From Candidatus Hydrogenedentota bacterium (lineage in GTDB: Bacteria; Hydrogenedentota; Hydrogenedentia; Hydrogenedentales; JAEUWI01): a stretch of DNA of 10,289 bases. The translations under genes and the position numbers were made by a program. The notes beneath the pieces were generated by a model that saw nothing but the letters and a program-made list of their open reading frames with translations, did no database searches and had not been told where the DNA came from. Shown in pieces: positions 1-6,603 of this stretch (its first letter is position 1; each line of letters begins with the position of its first letter). The DNA is taken from the NCBI GenBank assembly GCA_030430835.1, contig JAUIKJ010000070.1, positions 1 through 10,289 of the forward strand, in the 5' to 3' direction.

Positions 1-1100
1 CCTCCATAGTGAACATCAACTATCGGGAACGCGACAACGGTGTCATCGACATCCAACTCGGGGGCGCGGAGTTGGTCAACGGCGGGCGCTACAGCGAGCT
101 GGAGACCTATCCCGATCCCACCATCGACCCCGACCGCCCCGATTTTCTTGGGGTGCGATTCGTGGACACCGGCGATGACATCATCATCAGCGGCGGCAGC
201 CTGCACGGCGCGTTTCAGGCACGCGATGTCGAGATCAAGGCGATCAAGGATCGCCTGGACGCCATGGCGGCGGCGCTCATCAAGGGCATCAACGACATCC
301 ACACGCAGGGCAATGGCCTCTCCTACATCGATCAGGCCATCGCATCGACCAACAGCGTGCTCAACGTGAATGCACCCTTCGGCGACAACATCGCCGAGCT
401 TCCCTTCCCCGTGGAAGAGGGGAGCTTCGAAGTCCATGTCTTCGACGAATCCACCACTCCCCCGACCCTGGTCGAGACCATCACCGTACCGGTAACGACC
501 AGCGGCCCGATCTCCGGATGGACCACGCTGGGCGATATTGAAGGGGCGATCAATGCTTCCGCCTTTCTCACGTCCCTTGCCGACGGGAACGGTATCCTGA
601 ACATCACCCCCGACTCGGGCTACTCCTTCACCTTCGCGAACGACACCTCCGGCGTACTGACGGCGATTGGCCTGAATGGCCTGCTCACCGGCAGCGACGC
701 CGCGTCTATCAACGTCAACCAGGACATCGAGGACAACCCGGAGTGGCTCAGCACCGGCTTCAGTCTGGACCCGCTTGAGACGGGGGACAACGCCGCCGCA
801 TTGGCCCTGGCCGCCGTGCGCGGTATGGAACTGCTGGACAACGACAGCCAAACCCTGAATGAATACTTCGAATCCACGATCGTCGAAGTCGGCATCCGGT
901 CCCGATCCAACCTGGACACGCTGGCGGTGCAGCAGGCCTTTGTCCTCGATTTCGCCCAGCGCCGCCAGGAAGTATCCGGCGTCAGCCTCGACGAAGAGGC
1001 AACCTACCTCATTCAGTATCAACGTGCCTTCGAAGCCTCCGCGCGGGTCATCTCCGTGACCGACCGAATGCTCGACACGCTCGTCAACCTCGTTCGCTAA
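1..1100 (+). CDS. flgK: Flagellar hook-associated protein 1 (FlgK), C-terminal part, 5' end outside the window
   Basis: FlgK (HAP1) forms the junction between the flagellar hook and the filament; it is exported and acts outside the cell. The frame is open to the left edge (codons for S and I precede a GTG at 9), so this is the last ~365 residues of a longer protein and that GTG is not a start. Counting from position 9, three stretches are diagnostic: an early LV-type segment around DNGVIDIQLGGAELVNGG; a central DTSGVLTAIGLNGLLTGSDA-like segment (about residues 217-236), which in this family lies at the end of the variable surface domain; and the C-terminal D0 helix with SGVSLDEEATYLIQYQRAF, then ASARVI and MLDTLVNLV, the almost invariant FlgK/FlgE-type ending. 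Known family members are usually followed by flgL, but here metG follows after ~107 bases, so this looks like the end of a flagellar operon. The TAA stop is at 1098-1100. Identification is firm; total length is unknown. Confidence 0.95.
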   Translation, partial: SIVNINYRERDNGVIDIQLGGAELVNGGRYSELETYPDPTIDPDRPDFLGVRFVDTGDDIIISGGSLHGAFQARDVEIKAIKDRLDAMAAALIKGINDIHTQGNGLSYIDQAIASTNSVLNVNAPFGDNIAELPFPVEEGSFEVHVFDESTTPPTLVETITVPVTTSGPISGWTTLGDIEGAINASAFLTSLADGNGILNITPDSGYSFTFANDTSGVLTAIGLNGLLTGSDAASINVNQDIEDNPEWLSTGFSLDPLETGDNAAALALAAVRGMELLDNDSQTLNEYFESTIVEVGIRSRSNLDTLAVQQAFVLDFAQRRQEVSGVSLDEEATYLIQYQRAFEASARVISVTDRMLDTLVNLVR

Positions 1101-1165
1101 ACCCTGCAGCGGGCGCTGTGTCCGAAGCCGGCCCGGACCGTATGCATCATCCCCGGTTTATTCGG

Positions 1166-1171
1166 TACAAT
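1166..1171 (+). promoter_or_regulatory. Candidate -10 box of a metG promoter
   Basis: TACAAT matches 5 of 6 bases of the sigma-70 -10 consensus and lies about 36 bases before the chosen metG ATG, inside the 107-base gap after flgK. No good TTGACA-like hexamer is present 16-18 bases upstream, so the call rests on the -10 alone. The rest of the gap holds only two weak stem-loops without a T-run. Confidence 0.3.
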
Positions 1172-1207
1172 TCCCCGATCATTACCGCCTGAACCGGATG
1201 AGTGAGC

Positions 1208-2941
1208 ATGCCTGACTTCAAACGTACACTAGTGACCTCGGCCCTGCCCTATGCGAATGGGCATATTCACCTGGGGCACATCGCCGGTGCCTATCTGCCG
1301 GCGGACATCTATGTGCGCTACCTGCGGATCAAGGGTGCGCCGGTACTCTATATCGGCGGGTCCGACGAGCACGGCGTGCCGATCACGCTGACGGCCCTGA
1401 AGGAAGGCGTGCAACCGCGCGATGTCGTGGACCGCTACCACAGCGCGAATGCCGATGCCTTCGCCCGGCTGGGAATTTCCTACGACATCTACGGCCGGAC
1501 GTCCTCCGAACTGCACGTCGACACCACGCAGTCCTTCTTCCGCGCGCTTGATGCCGCAGGCTACATTCATCAGGAAGACATGGAGCTGTGGTACTCCGAG
1601 CAGCTTGAGCGCTTCCTGCCCGACCGCTATGTAAAGGGCACCTGCCCGAAGTGCGGCTACGAGGATGCGAACGGCGACGAATGCGAGAACTGCGGCGCGC
1701 AGTACGCCGCAAATGAACTCGTGTCGCCGCGTTCCGTCATTCCCGGCGATGCGTCATCGCCAGTACTGCGCAGCTCGCGCCACTGGTTTCTCGATCTGCC
1801 GAAGTTCACGGATCGTCTCAAGGCCTGGCTCGACAGTCATCCCGAGTGGCGCGCAAACGTGAAGGGCATTGCCAACGGGTGGGTCGGCGACCTGCGTTCG
1901 CGGTGCATCACGCGCGACACCGACTGGGGTGTACCGATTCCGATTGACGGTCCGGAAGCCGAAGGAAAGCGCATCTACGTCTGGTTCGATGCGCCGATCG
2001 GCTACGTGACCAACACGCGCCAGTGGGGTATGGATACCGACCGCGGTGAAGATGCGTGGCAGGCTTGGTGGAAGGATGAATCGTCGCGCCTGCTTCACTT
2101 TATCGGCAAGGACAACGTGCCCTTCCACGCGGTGATCTTCCCGGCCATGCTGATGGGGCAAGACGGCTACGTGCTGGCGGACAACGTCGTCGGCAACGAA
2201 TACCTCAACATCTTCAACCGGCAGACCGGCAAGTCCGAGAAGGGATCCAAGTCGCGCGGGAACATGATCTCCGTGCGCTGGGCGCTGGAACAATTTGCGC
2301 CGGACGTGATCCGATACTACCTCTGCGCCATCGCGCCCGAGTCGAAAGACAGCGACTTCGACTGGGACGACTTCATGCACCGCTACAACGGCGAGCTCTG
2401 CGACGTCGTCGGCAACTTTGTACACCGTTCTCTGACGATGACCGTGAAGAACTTCGACGGTAAAGTGCCGCAGCCCGGCGCCTTCGACGCCGAGGACCAG
2501 GCGATGCTCGATGCGATCCCCCGGCAGGTGGACGAGATCGCCGAGGCGCTTGATGGCTTCCGCTTCCGGCAGGCGCTGGAGCGCTTCATCGACCTTGGCC
2601 GTAAGGCCAACGTGTACTTCAATACGAAGGAGCCGTGGGTCACGCGCAAGACAGACATGGAACGCACCGCGACCACGCTCTACGTCTGCACGCAGGTGGT
2701 CAAGGCGCTCTGCCACACGATGGCGCCCTTCCTGCCCGATGGTGCGGCTAAGCTCGCCGGGATCCTGGGCGTCGCCCTGCCCGATGGTGGTCCCGATGGT
2801 GGCGCGGATGGGTGGAACGCGGCAAAGGAAACACTCGCCGCCGGCGCTGCCCTGCAGCCGCCAAAGGTGCTCTTTCCGAAGCTCGACCCCGATTACATCG
2901 CGGAACTCGCCGAGGCGCACCAGCGGGGCGAAGGCTTCTAG
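1208..2941 (+). CDS. metG: Methionyl-tRNA synthetase, class Ia, short form
   Basis: Charges tRNA-Met with methionine in the cytoplasm; essential for initiation and elongation. Start: an in-frame GTG lies 6 bases upstream at 1202, but ATG 1208 has GGAT at 1196-1199 as a Shine-Dalgarno and gives the usual short N-terminus (MPDFKRTLVTSALPYANG), giving 577 aa. Seen: the HIGH-type motif HLGH (residues 21-24); a zinc knuckle CPKC-x9-CENC (Cys 146, 149, 159, 162) as in single-knuckle MetG; the YVWFDAPIGY methionine-pocket stretch (~257-266); FIGKDN (~298-303); and the KMSKS loop as KGSKS (345-349). The second position of that loop is usually Met, Phe or Ile, so Gly is odd. The NEYLNIF stretch before the loop resembles the NEFLNLEG form found in non-proteobacterial MetG. 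The protein stops after the anticodon-binding helical domain, lacking the C-terminal Trbp111-like tRNA-binding domain that E. coli MetG (677 aa) has. A small in-frame PDGG repeat sits near the C-terminus. Function is confident. Confidence 0.97.
   Translation: MPDFKRTLVTSALPYANGHIHLGHIAGAYLPADIYVRYLRIKGAPVLYIGGSDEHGVPITLTALKEGVQPRDVVDRYHSANADAFARLGISYDIYGRTSSELHVDTTQSFFRALDAAGYIHQEDMELWYSEQLERFLPDRYVKGTCPKCGYEDANGDECENCGAQYAANELVSPRSVIPGDASSPVLRSSRHWFLDLPKFTDRLKAWLDSHPEWRANVKGIANGWVGDLRSRCITRDTDWGVPIPIDGPEAEGKRIYVWFDAPIGYVTNTRQWGMDTDRGEDAWQAWWKDESSRLLHFIGKDNVPFHAVIFPAMLMGQDGYVLADNVVGNEYLNIFNRQTGKSEKGSKSRGNMISVRWALEQFAPDVIRYYLCAIAPESKDSDFDWDDFMHRYNGELCDVVGNFVHRSLTMTVKNFDGKVPQPGAFDAEDQAMLDAIPRQVDEIAEALDGFRFRQALERFIDLGRKANVYFNTKEPWVTRKTDMERTATTLYVCTQVVKALCHTMAPFLPDGAAKLAGILGVALPDGGPDGGADGWNAAKETLAAGAALQPPKVLFPKLDPDYIAELAEAHQRGEGF
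2780..2812 (+). repeat. Short in-frame 12-bp tandem repeat in metG
   Basis: CCCGATGGTGGT is followed directly by CCCGATGGTGGC and a degenerate third unit GCGGATGGG, encoding PDGG-PDGG-ADG near the MetG C-terminus. The same CTGCCCGATGGTG string also occurs 45 bases earlier (2732-2744, encoding LPDG). It probably arose by slippage or local duplication in a flexible surface loop. The repeat keeps the frame. Confidence 0.7.
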
Positions 2942-2977
2942 CCACACGTCCCGCCAGTGCCGGGGCTCTGCCAGTCC

Positions 2978-3001
2978 GTTCACCGCTCATCCAGCGTGAA
3001 C
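2978..3001 (+). other. Bulged inverted repeat between metG and the glycosyltransferase gene
   Basis: GTTCACCGCT and AGCGTGAAC can pair as a 9-bp stem with one bulged C around a 5-base loop (CATCC). It sits in the 118-base gap after metG. The plus-strand product would be followed by AAATTACGG rather than a U-tract, so it is not a standard intrinsic terminator. It lies just upstream of a weak -10-like TACATT at 3012-3017 (no matching -35), so it could be an operator or an RNA-processing/3'-end element. Function unknown. Confidence 0.35.
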
Positions 3002-3059
3002 AAATTACGGCTACATTCGTCTGGATCACCGCATATCCGCCGTCTCCTGGAGTACTCCG

Positions 3060-4811
3060 GTGTCCCGATTGAATCCCGTCGTCTTCGTCGTGCTGCTCCT
3101 CGGCCTATCCACAATTGGCATCTTTCTCGAACTCGGCCGGATGGACGTCTCGACCGACAACGAAGGTCAGCGCGCTGCGCCGCCCGCGGAGATGATCCGC
3201 TCCGGCGACTTTGTGGTGCCGACGCTCAACGGCGCGCCCTACCTCAAGAAACCGCCGCTCCTCTATTGGGCGATCGCCGGCCTCTACCGCTTGACGGGAC
3301 AGGTCACCGCCGGCATCGCGCGAATCCCGACGGCGGTCTGCGCCGTACTCCTGGTGCTCGCGGTGTACCTGGTGTTTCGGCGGCTTGTCGACGAGACGCC
3401 CGCCCGTTGGGCGGCGCTGATGTTGCTGGGCGCGCCCTATTTTCTGGAGCGCGCGCGTTGGGCCAACCTCGACGTGCCACTTCTTCTCTTCACCTTTCTC
3501 GCCGTGGCCGGGCTGTATGCCGCATGGCGATCCCGCGGGCGCGGGCAAGGCATTGGGCTTGCCGTACTTTCCGGACTCGCCCTGGGTGCGGCGACGATGC
3601 TGAAGGGGCCGCCGCCTTACCTTTTCGTGGCCGGCGCGTGGCTGGCCTGGGTGCTCTTGCAGTCCGAAGAGGCCGCGCTGCACCGTGCGCTCCTTTGGGC
3701 CGCACTGTGCATGGCGGTGGGGCTGGTGTTCATGTTTATCCCCATCGGCTTCCCCGTGGCGCTCGCGCTGCTGGTCACCGGGTGGATCGTAATCGTGTTT
3801 CGAGACGCCGGCCGTGCGGCGCTGCCCAGCCTTGGGCTAACCCTCATCGCCATCGTGGTGGCCGTGGCGGTGGCTGCGCCTTGGGCGGTGGCCGTGCTGC
3901 AACGCGATGACTGGGGATCCCCGGCAGACCTGATTCGCGGGGAGGTTACGGAACGTACCCACACGGCAACCACCATCAACAGCGGCAGCCCGCTCTACTA
4001 CTTCCTCGCGCTTCCCGCGATGCTCGCGCCGGGTGGCCTGCTGCTGTTTGCCTTTCTATTCCCTTCGAACTGGCGGTACGCAAACCCGCACTACCGCTTC
4101 GGCCTCGCGATGAGCGTAATCAGCATCCTGATCTTCTCGCTGATTGCCGGCAAGGAATACGAATACATTCTGCCCGCGGTGCCCTGGCTCCTGCTGGCGC
4201 TGAGCGTGCGCGTCGCGGATTGGGACGCGCAGGCGGGGGACGCGCCCGCGGGATACCGAGCATGGTGTGCCGGCTTAGGTCCGCTCTTGCTCGCAGGCGC
4301 CGTGGGCGTTCCAGTCTATGCCTTGATCGACGGTGGCGACCGGATGTTGATTGCCGAGCTTAGCGCGCTTGCGCTGGTTGCCGTGGCCTTGATGATCTGG
4401 CCACCAGCGCGCCGCGACACGGTCGGCCGGATTCTTGTTACGGGCCTGTTGGTCGTGTTGGGCGTGCTGCTGATTCGCAGCTTCGATTATCGCGGCGCGC
4501 GGTCACCCAAGGCGATCGGCGAGGTGTGCCGGGCATTGGCGGCCGCCGGCTATCCTGTGGAAGCGACAAAGGTCTACCCGCACTTCACCTATTACGCCGA
4601 GCATCCCATCGCGGAGAACGTTGACCTCGCGGCGGTCCGGGAAAAACTGCTGGGCGACGTACCCTATTTCTATCTGACCCGCGAGAAGCTCATGGAAGAA
4701 TTCGGCGCCGCATTCCCCGAGGGCGTGCAGGTGGTCATGGGGCCGTACAGCAACAAGGAACTCGTTCTGCTGACGAATGCCGCGGGCGCGGAAGCGCCGG
4801 AGCTTGAATAG
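3060..4811 (+). CDS. Integral membrane glycosyltransferase, ArnT/PMT_2 (GT83-like) family
   Basis: 583 aa. Family members transfer a sugar from a polyprenyl-phosphate donor to lipid A, protein or another envelope acceptor at the outer face of the inner membrane. Seen: TM1 (~6-25), then a first periplasmic loop with acidic residues D33 and E35 in STDNEGQR, followed by EMIRSGDFVVPTLNG and KKPPLLYW (63-70). This is the classic order of ArnT/PMT_2 proteins: catalytic acid, A-eM...gdw..P..nG, then KPPL.YW. Next come an ARW-NLD segment with D138 before a TM, LKGPP (181-185), and roughly ten more hydrophobic helices to about residue 472, including KEYEYILPAVPW (365-376). The last ~105 residues are hydrophilic, probably a periplasmic C-terminal domain. 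Start is GTG 3060 with GGAG at 3049-3052, seven bases upstream. No ArnA/ArnB/ArnC-type partner is visible, so the sugar and acceptor cannot be assigned and the symbol arnT is not justified. It is convergent with the next unit, 12 bases away. Confidence 0.88.
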   Translation: MSRLNPVVFVVLLLGLSTIGIFLELGRMDVSTDNEGQRAAPPAEMIRSGDFVVPTLNGAPYLKKPPLLYWAIAGLYRLTGQVTAGIARIPTAVCAVLLVLAVYLVFRRLVDETPARWAALMLLGAPYFLERARWANLDVPLLLFTFLAVAGLYAAWRSRGRGQGIGLAVLSGLALGAATMLKGPPPYLFVAGAWLAWVLLQSEEAALHRALLWAALCMAVGLVFMFIPIGFPVALALLVTGWIVIVFRDAGRAALPSLGLTLIAIVVAVAVAAPWAVAVLQRDDWGSPADLIRGEVTERTHTATTINSGSPLYYFLALPAMLAPGGLLLFAFLFPSNWRYANPHYRFGLAMSVISILIFSLIAGKEYEYILPAVPWLLLALSVRVADWDAQAGDAPAGYRAWCAGLGPLLLAGAVGVPVYALIDGGDRMLIAELSALALVAVALMIWPPARRDTVGRILVTGLLVVLGVLLIRSFDYRGARSPKAIGEVCRALAAAGYPVEATKVYPHFTYYAEHPIAENVDLAAVREKLLGDVPYFYLTREKLMEEFGAAFPEGVQVVMGPYSNKELVLLTNAAGAEAPELE

Positions 4812-4823
4812 TACCCGCCCGTC

Positions 4824-5900
4824 TCAGTCGATAGCCAAGCCCAGCCGCTGCACGATCTCGGAATTCTTCACGTAGCGCGGCATGAGGATTTCCACATCGC
4901 GCGAAACGATCTGGCGTGAGATGAAAAGCGGTGCCGCGGGATGTTGGTAGGCCAGTTCCTTGAGGTACTGCCACCATGCGCCGCTGTCGATGGGACGCCC
5001 GAGCAAGGTGGCCGGTATGGCGTTCCAGTCGCGCTCCTTCTGCGCCTTCTCAATCTCCTCCGCCAGCGATGCGCCGTCGTCCGCATCCTGTTCCGGATTC
5101 TTGTTCTTGTCGCCGTATTTCAGGATCATGTCGCAGGCTTCGTGGTAGCGCTTTGCGAAGGCATCCCATTCCGGATCGAGCGTGCGTACGAGGGTCTCGA
5201 GGAAGGCCACACGCGTGGGCGCGGGCCGGCTGTCGAGCCGGGCTGCGGCCTCGTCCGACAGGAGATAGCCCAACGCCGCCCGCAGGTGCGTATCCGGTGG
5301 TTGCAACGCGATGCAGTCCTCCGGCTTCTGCGGATAGATCGCGTGCATCATCAGCGCGCGCGTCTGGTAATTCGGCACGGCCGGCAGGGGCTCCGGGAAG
5401 GCGGCATAGTCATAGCCCAGCGCCGTCGCCTTGGCATAGGCACGCACCGCATCGTCGATGCGGTTGTCGTCCAATGCACGATCGCCTTCCACGTAGAAGA
5501 GCTCCATCATGCGGCGCCGGATGCGCAGCAGCTCGTATGCCTGCGCGGCCGTCGTCATCTTGTTCAGGCGCACCGCGTTGTCCGCCAGCTTTAGCACCAG
5601 TTCCCACGGCAACTGCGCCTGGCCCTTCTTCGAGAGTTGCGCGCTGACATGGTCGCGGATTTCCGGGCGCTGCACGAGTTCCAGTGCCTCGCGGTAGTGC
5701 GGGTCATTCTCATCGGCCGGGCGCAGGTAGCTGTACTTCGGGGTGCTGACGTCTTCGGTGGAGTCGCTGCGCAGGGGCGAATAGGAGATGAAACAGAAGC
5801 GAAAGTTCACCATGTCACCGCGGGAGACGGCCCAGGCGATGCAGGCATCGACCGTGTCCTGGCTGACGGGAACCGGATTCAAGGTTGCGGTGGAGGCCAT
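4824..5900 (-). CDS. Uncharacterised helical-repeat (TPR-like) protein, coupled to the J-like gene
   Basis: I do not recognise a named family. Start: ATG at 5900 (MASTATLN), with AAGGGG six bases upstream; it lies one base past the TGA of the upstream gene, so translation is probably coupled. A longer in-frame extension to 5951 only overlaps the neighbour's coding region and is unlikely. The product is 358 aa, soluble, with no signal peptide or membrane helix. Residues ~98-165 are helical, with a TPR-like stretch at about 133-162 (MELFYVEGDRALDDNRIDDA then VRAYAKATALGY), matching the small/large residue pattern of a single TPR helix pair. The N-terminal ~60 residues contain an aromatic segment (NFRFCFISYSPLR). 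Residues ~260-290 are highly charged (KYGDKNKNPEQDADD...EEIEKAQKERDW), likely a linker or short coiled coil. The C-terminus (~305-350) has WWQYLKELAYQHPAAPLF. By context it may act with the J-like protein, for example as a scaffold or partner; that is inference only. Confidence 0.8.
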   Translation of the reverse strand: MASTATLNPVPVSQDTVDACIAWAVSRGDMVNFRFCFISYSPLRSDSTEDVSTPKYSYLRPADENDPHYREALELVQRPEIRDHVSAQLSKKGQAQLPWELVLKLADNAVRLNKMTTAAQAYELLRIRRRMMELFYVEGDRALDDNRIDDAVRAYAKATALGYDYAAFPEPLPAVPNYQTRALMMHAIYPQKPEDCIALQPPDTHLRAALGYLLSDEAAARLDSRPAPTRVAFLETLVRTLDPEWDAFAKRYHEACDMILKYGDKNKNPEQDADDGASLAEEIEKAQKERDWNAIPATLLGRPIDSGAWWQYLKELAYQHPAAPLFISRQIVSRDVEILMPRYVKNSEIVQRLGLAID

Positions 5901-5901
5901 G

Positions 5902-6480
5902 TCATGCCCCTTTCGATGCGACCAGTGCCGCGGCCGCGCGGGCCCGCTCATCCCAGTCGATCACGGGCTTCGTAATCTCATAGAAGGGCAGGCGTTCGTG
6001 GATTTCGTTGTACTGGCGCTGGCGATAATGGCGCAACACGCGGCTTGCGTGGCGCTCGTGCGAAGGATCCCAATGGCTGGCTTCGACGCACTCGGCGTCG
6101 CGGCCCGCTTCCAGGATCAGTTCTTCCATGTAGGTGGCCAGGAAGTGTTTCAGCGCGCCGTCGTACTCCCGGCGCAAGGCTTCGACGTTCTCCCCGCGTT
6201 CACCGGCCTCGCGCCAGCGCGCTTCGAGGTCGATGACCCGGGCACGGTCCTCGGCGAACTTCGCCCGGCGCTCTTTGTCGCGTAGGATGTAGAAGCCCGC
6301 ATTGAGCTGTGCCATCTTCAGCAGGAACTGATCCCGCCGGTCTGGCGTAATCTGGGTCTGTGCGATGTCGCCCACAAGGCCTTTCATGAGCTTCTTGTAG
6401 GCATTGCGCACCTCGCCCGGCTTCGCTTCCGCTTCCAGCCCGAGCAGCTCGAAATAGTTGATATAGCCCGAATCGCTCAT
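5902..6480 (-). CDS. J-domain-like protein lacking the HPD motif
   Basis: 192 aa, cytoplasmic by appearance. Residues ~7-76 follow the J-domain plan: helix I YINYFELLGLE, helix II GEVRNAYKKLMKGLVG, a loop, helix III (~48-66, QFLLKMAQLNAGFYILRD) and the closing DKERRAKF, like the D..R..YD end of J-domains. The HPD tripeptide that stimulates Hsp70 ATPase should fall right after helix II; here the sequence is GDIAQTQITPD, with no HPD. So this is a degenerate (type IV-like) J-domain that may bind but probably does not activate DnaK in the normal way. The rest (77-192) is a charged, Arg/Glu-rich helical region with no known domain that I can name. ATG 6480 is preceded by GGGAG with a six-base spacer. 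First gene of a two-gene unit, with a candidate promoter just upstream. It could also be a non-J helical protein with chance similarity, but the whole-domain pattern makes that less likely. Confidence 0.8.
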   Translation of the reverse strand: MSDSGYINYFELLGLEAEAKPGEVRNAYKKLMKGLVGDIAQTQITPDRRDQFLLKMAQLNAGFYILRDKERRAKFAEDRARVIDLEARWREAGERGENVEALRREYDGALKHFLATYMEELILEAGRDAECVEASHWDPSHERHASRVLRHYRQRQYNEIHERLPFYEITKPVIDWDERARAAAALVASKGA

Positions 6481-6506
6481 GGAAAACTCCCAATAATTGA
6501 GGGGCT

Positions 6507-6536
6507 ATTCTAGCCTTCGCGCCCGGAAGGGCACAA
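6507..6536 (-). promoter_or_regulatory. Candidate sigma-70 promoter of the J-like / helical-repeat operon
   Basis: Read on the minus strand: TTGTGC (6536-6531), an 18-base spacer, then TAGAAT (6512-6507), 5 of 6 bases of the -10 consensus. The predicted transcript start near 6500 gives a ~20-base leader holding the GGGAG ribosome-binding site. The -10 lies inside a 13-base inverted repeat, GGCTA-TTC-TAGCC (6503-6515), which could be an operator. Confidence 0.5.
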
Positions 6537-6551
6537 CCGTGCACTGAGGTT

Positions 6552-6557
6552 TAGAAT
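6552..6557 (+). promoter_or_regulatory. Candidate -10 box for rarA
   Basis: TAGAAT (5 of 6 consensus) lies 46 bases before the rarA ATG. No clear -35 hexamer is present 16-18 bases upstream; that place is shared with the -35 of the divergent minus-strand promoter (6531-6536), so the two would be back to back and might compete. The surrounding gap also has small dyads, GCCC-GGAA-GGGC (6521-6532) and GCAC-AACC-GTGC (6531-6542). Confidence 0.35.
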
Positions 6558-6603
6558 TCGGCCGCACATTGCGGACGCGCCGCGGTGCCATTAGGATAGG
6601 ACG

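Noticed and set aside
1107..1138. Two small stem-loops after flgK (CAGCG-GG-CGCTG and GTCCG-N9-CGGAC) as an intrinsic terminator
   Set aside because: Short stems, a loop of two bases in the first, and no T-run afterwards.
1754..2983. 409-aa open frame on the minus strand across metG
   Set aside because: It is antisense to an unambiguous metG; long antisense frames are expected in GC-rich genes, and its His/Arg/Val-rich product shows no domain.
2957..3910. 317-aa plus-strand frame overlapping the glycosyltransferase start
   Set aside because: Arg/Pro/Ala-rich shadow in another frame; the overlapping frame has clear ArnT/PMT motifs and membrane helices.
5901..5951. N-terminal extension of the helical-repeat protein
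   Set aside because: The extra 17 residues are the out-of-frame end of the J-like gene; the ATG at 5900 has a better RBS and a one-base gap.
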